From Sphingobacterium sp. (GTDB taxonomy: Bacteria; Bacteroidota; Bacteroidia; Sphingobacteriales; Sphingobacteriaceae): a DNA stretch of 22,411 nt. Positions 22,385 through 22,411 of this stretch are shown here, piece after piece. Each line of letters begins with the position of its first letter. Positions within the stretch are counted from its first letter, which is position 1. The notes beneath the pieces were generated by a model. It did no database searches. It saw nothing but the letters and a program-made list of their open reading frames with translations, and had not been told where the DNA came from. A program made the position numbers and the translations under genes. The stretch spans positions 1 through 22,411 of the forward strand of contig JASLCA010000116.1 of NCBI GenBank assembly GCA_030146225.1. The letters are read 5' to 3'.

Positions 22385-22411
22385 ATGCAATGGAATCCAG
22401 AAACATATAAT
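22385..22411 (+). CDS. Start of a gene cut by the right edge, possibly a SAM-dependent methyltransferase
   Basis: An ATG at 22385 after an A/T-rich leader opens a frame that reads MQWNPETYN up to the window end. The WNPExY opening is typical of small class I methyltransferases related to trans-aconitate methyltransferase. Nine residues are too few for a firm call. It is divergent from the AraC regulator gene with 138 bases between start codons. Confidence 0.35.

Noticed and set aside
1..22411. Mobile element, phage, CRISPR or toxin-antitoxin system
   Set aside because: I found no transposase or integrase gene, no long terminal inverted repeats, no regularly spaced repeat array and no toxin-antitoxin-like small gene pair.

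Overview
The window looks like chromosomal DNA of a Bacteroidota bacterium, most likely a Sphingobacterium-like member of the Sphingobacteriaceae. The evidence is the Bacteroidota-type TAnnTTTG -7 promoter elements, A/T-rich start-codon contexts with few Shine-Dalgarno sequences, lipoprotein boxes ending in SC or AC, and gene families typical of the phylum: an HYC_CC_PP-type small Cys/His protein, the DUF2157/DUF4401/GDYXXLXY trio, and a TPR histidine kinase paired with a NarL-type regulator. This assignment is an inference from content; no rRNA or tRNA gene is present. I see no insertion sequence, integrase, CRISPR array or prophage.

Layout. (1) 1-5541, minus strand: a secreted Cys/His-rich HYC_CC_PP-type protein, then an outer-membrane factor, an RND pump and a Met-rich lipoprotein membrane-fusion subunit that runs off the left edge. 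Together they form a tripartite efflux system with a possible soft-metal link. (2) 5671-8464: a PchR-like AraC regulator divergent from a siderophore-interacting flavoprotein, which overlaps a short stand-alone ABC ATPase-like gene. That ATPase lacks its transmembrane domain, A-loop, Walker A serine/threonine, Q-loop Gln, D-loop Asp and switch His. Two similar inverted repeats (TTGCGG...CCGCAA) lie in the divergent intergenic region, one next to each gene. This is the most unusual locus in the window. (3) 8471-11769: a two-component system (NarL-type regulator and TPR histidine kinase) divergent from a small lipoprotein gene whose upstream region carries an exact 13-bp tandem repeat and which ends in a strong terminator. 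(4) 11986-14480: an overlapping DUF2157-DUF4401-GDYXXLXY membrane-protein operon, followed by an NTF2-like protein. (5) 15018-15960: a PsbP/DcrB-like lipoprotein and a DUF1801 protein. (6) 16221-22246: a drug/stress cluster with a class D beta-lactamase, an EmrB/QacA-type MFS exporter divergent from an Lrp/AsnC regulator, and an AraC regulator followed by a second MFS exporter and a VOC-fold protein. A gene beginning at 22385 runs off the right edge and may be a methyltransferase.

How the genes may work together. The left end is envelope efflux. The second block looks like a regulated siderophore-iron release locus whose ABC transporter has been reduced to a catalytically dead NBD remnant. 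The right half holds small regulator-plus-effector units for antibiotic and toxic-compound handling. Functional assignments are at family level; substrates cannot be read from the sequence.
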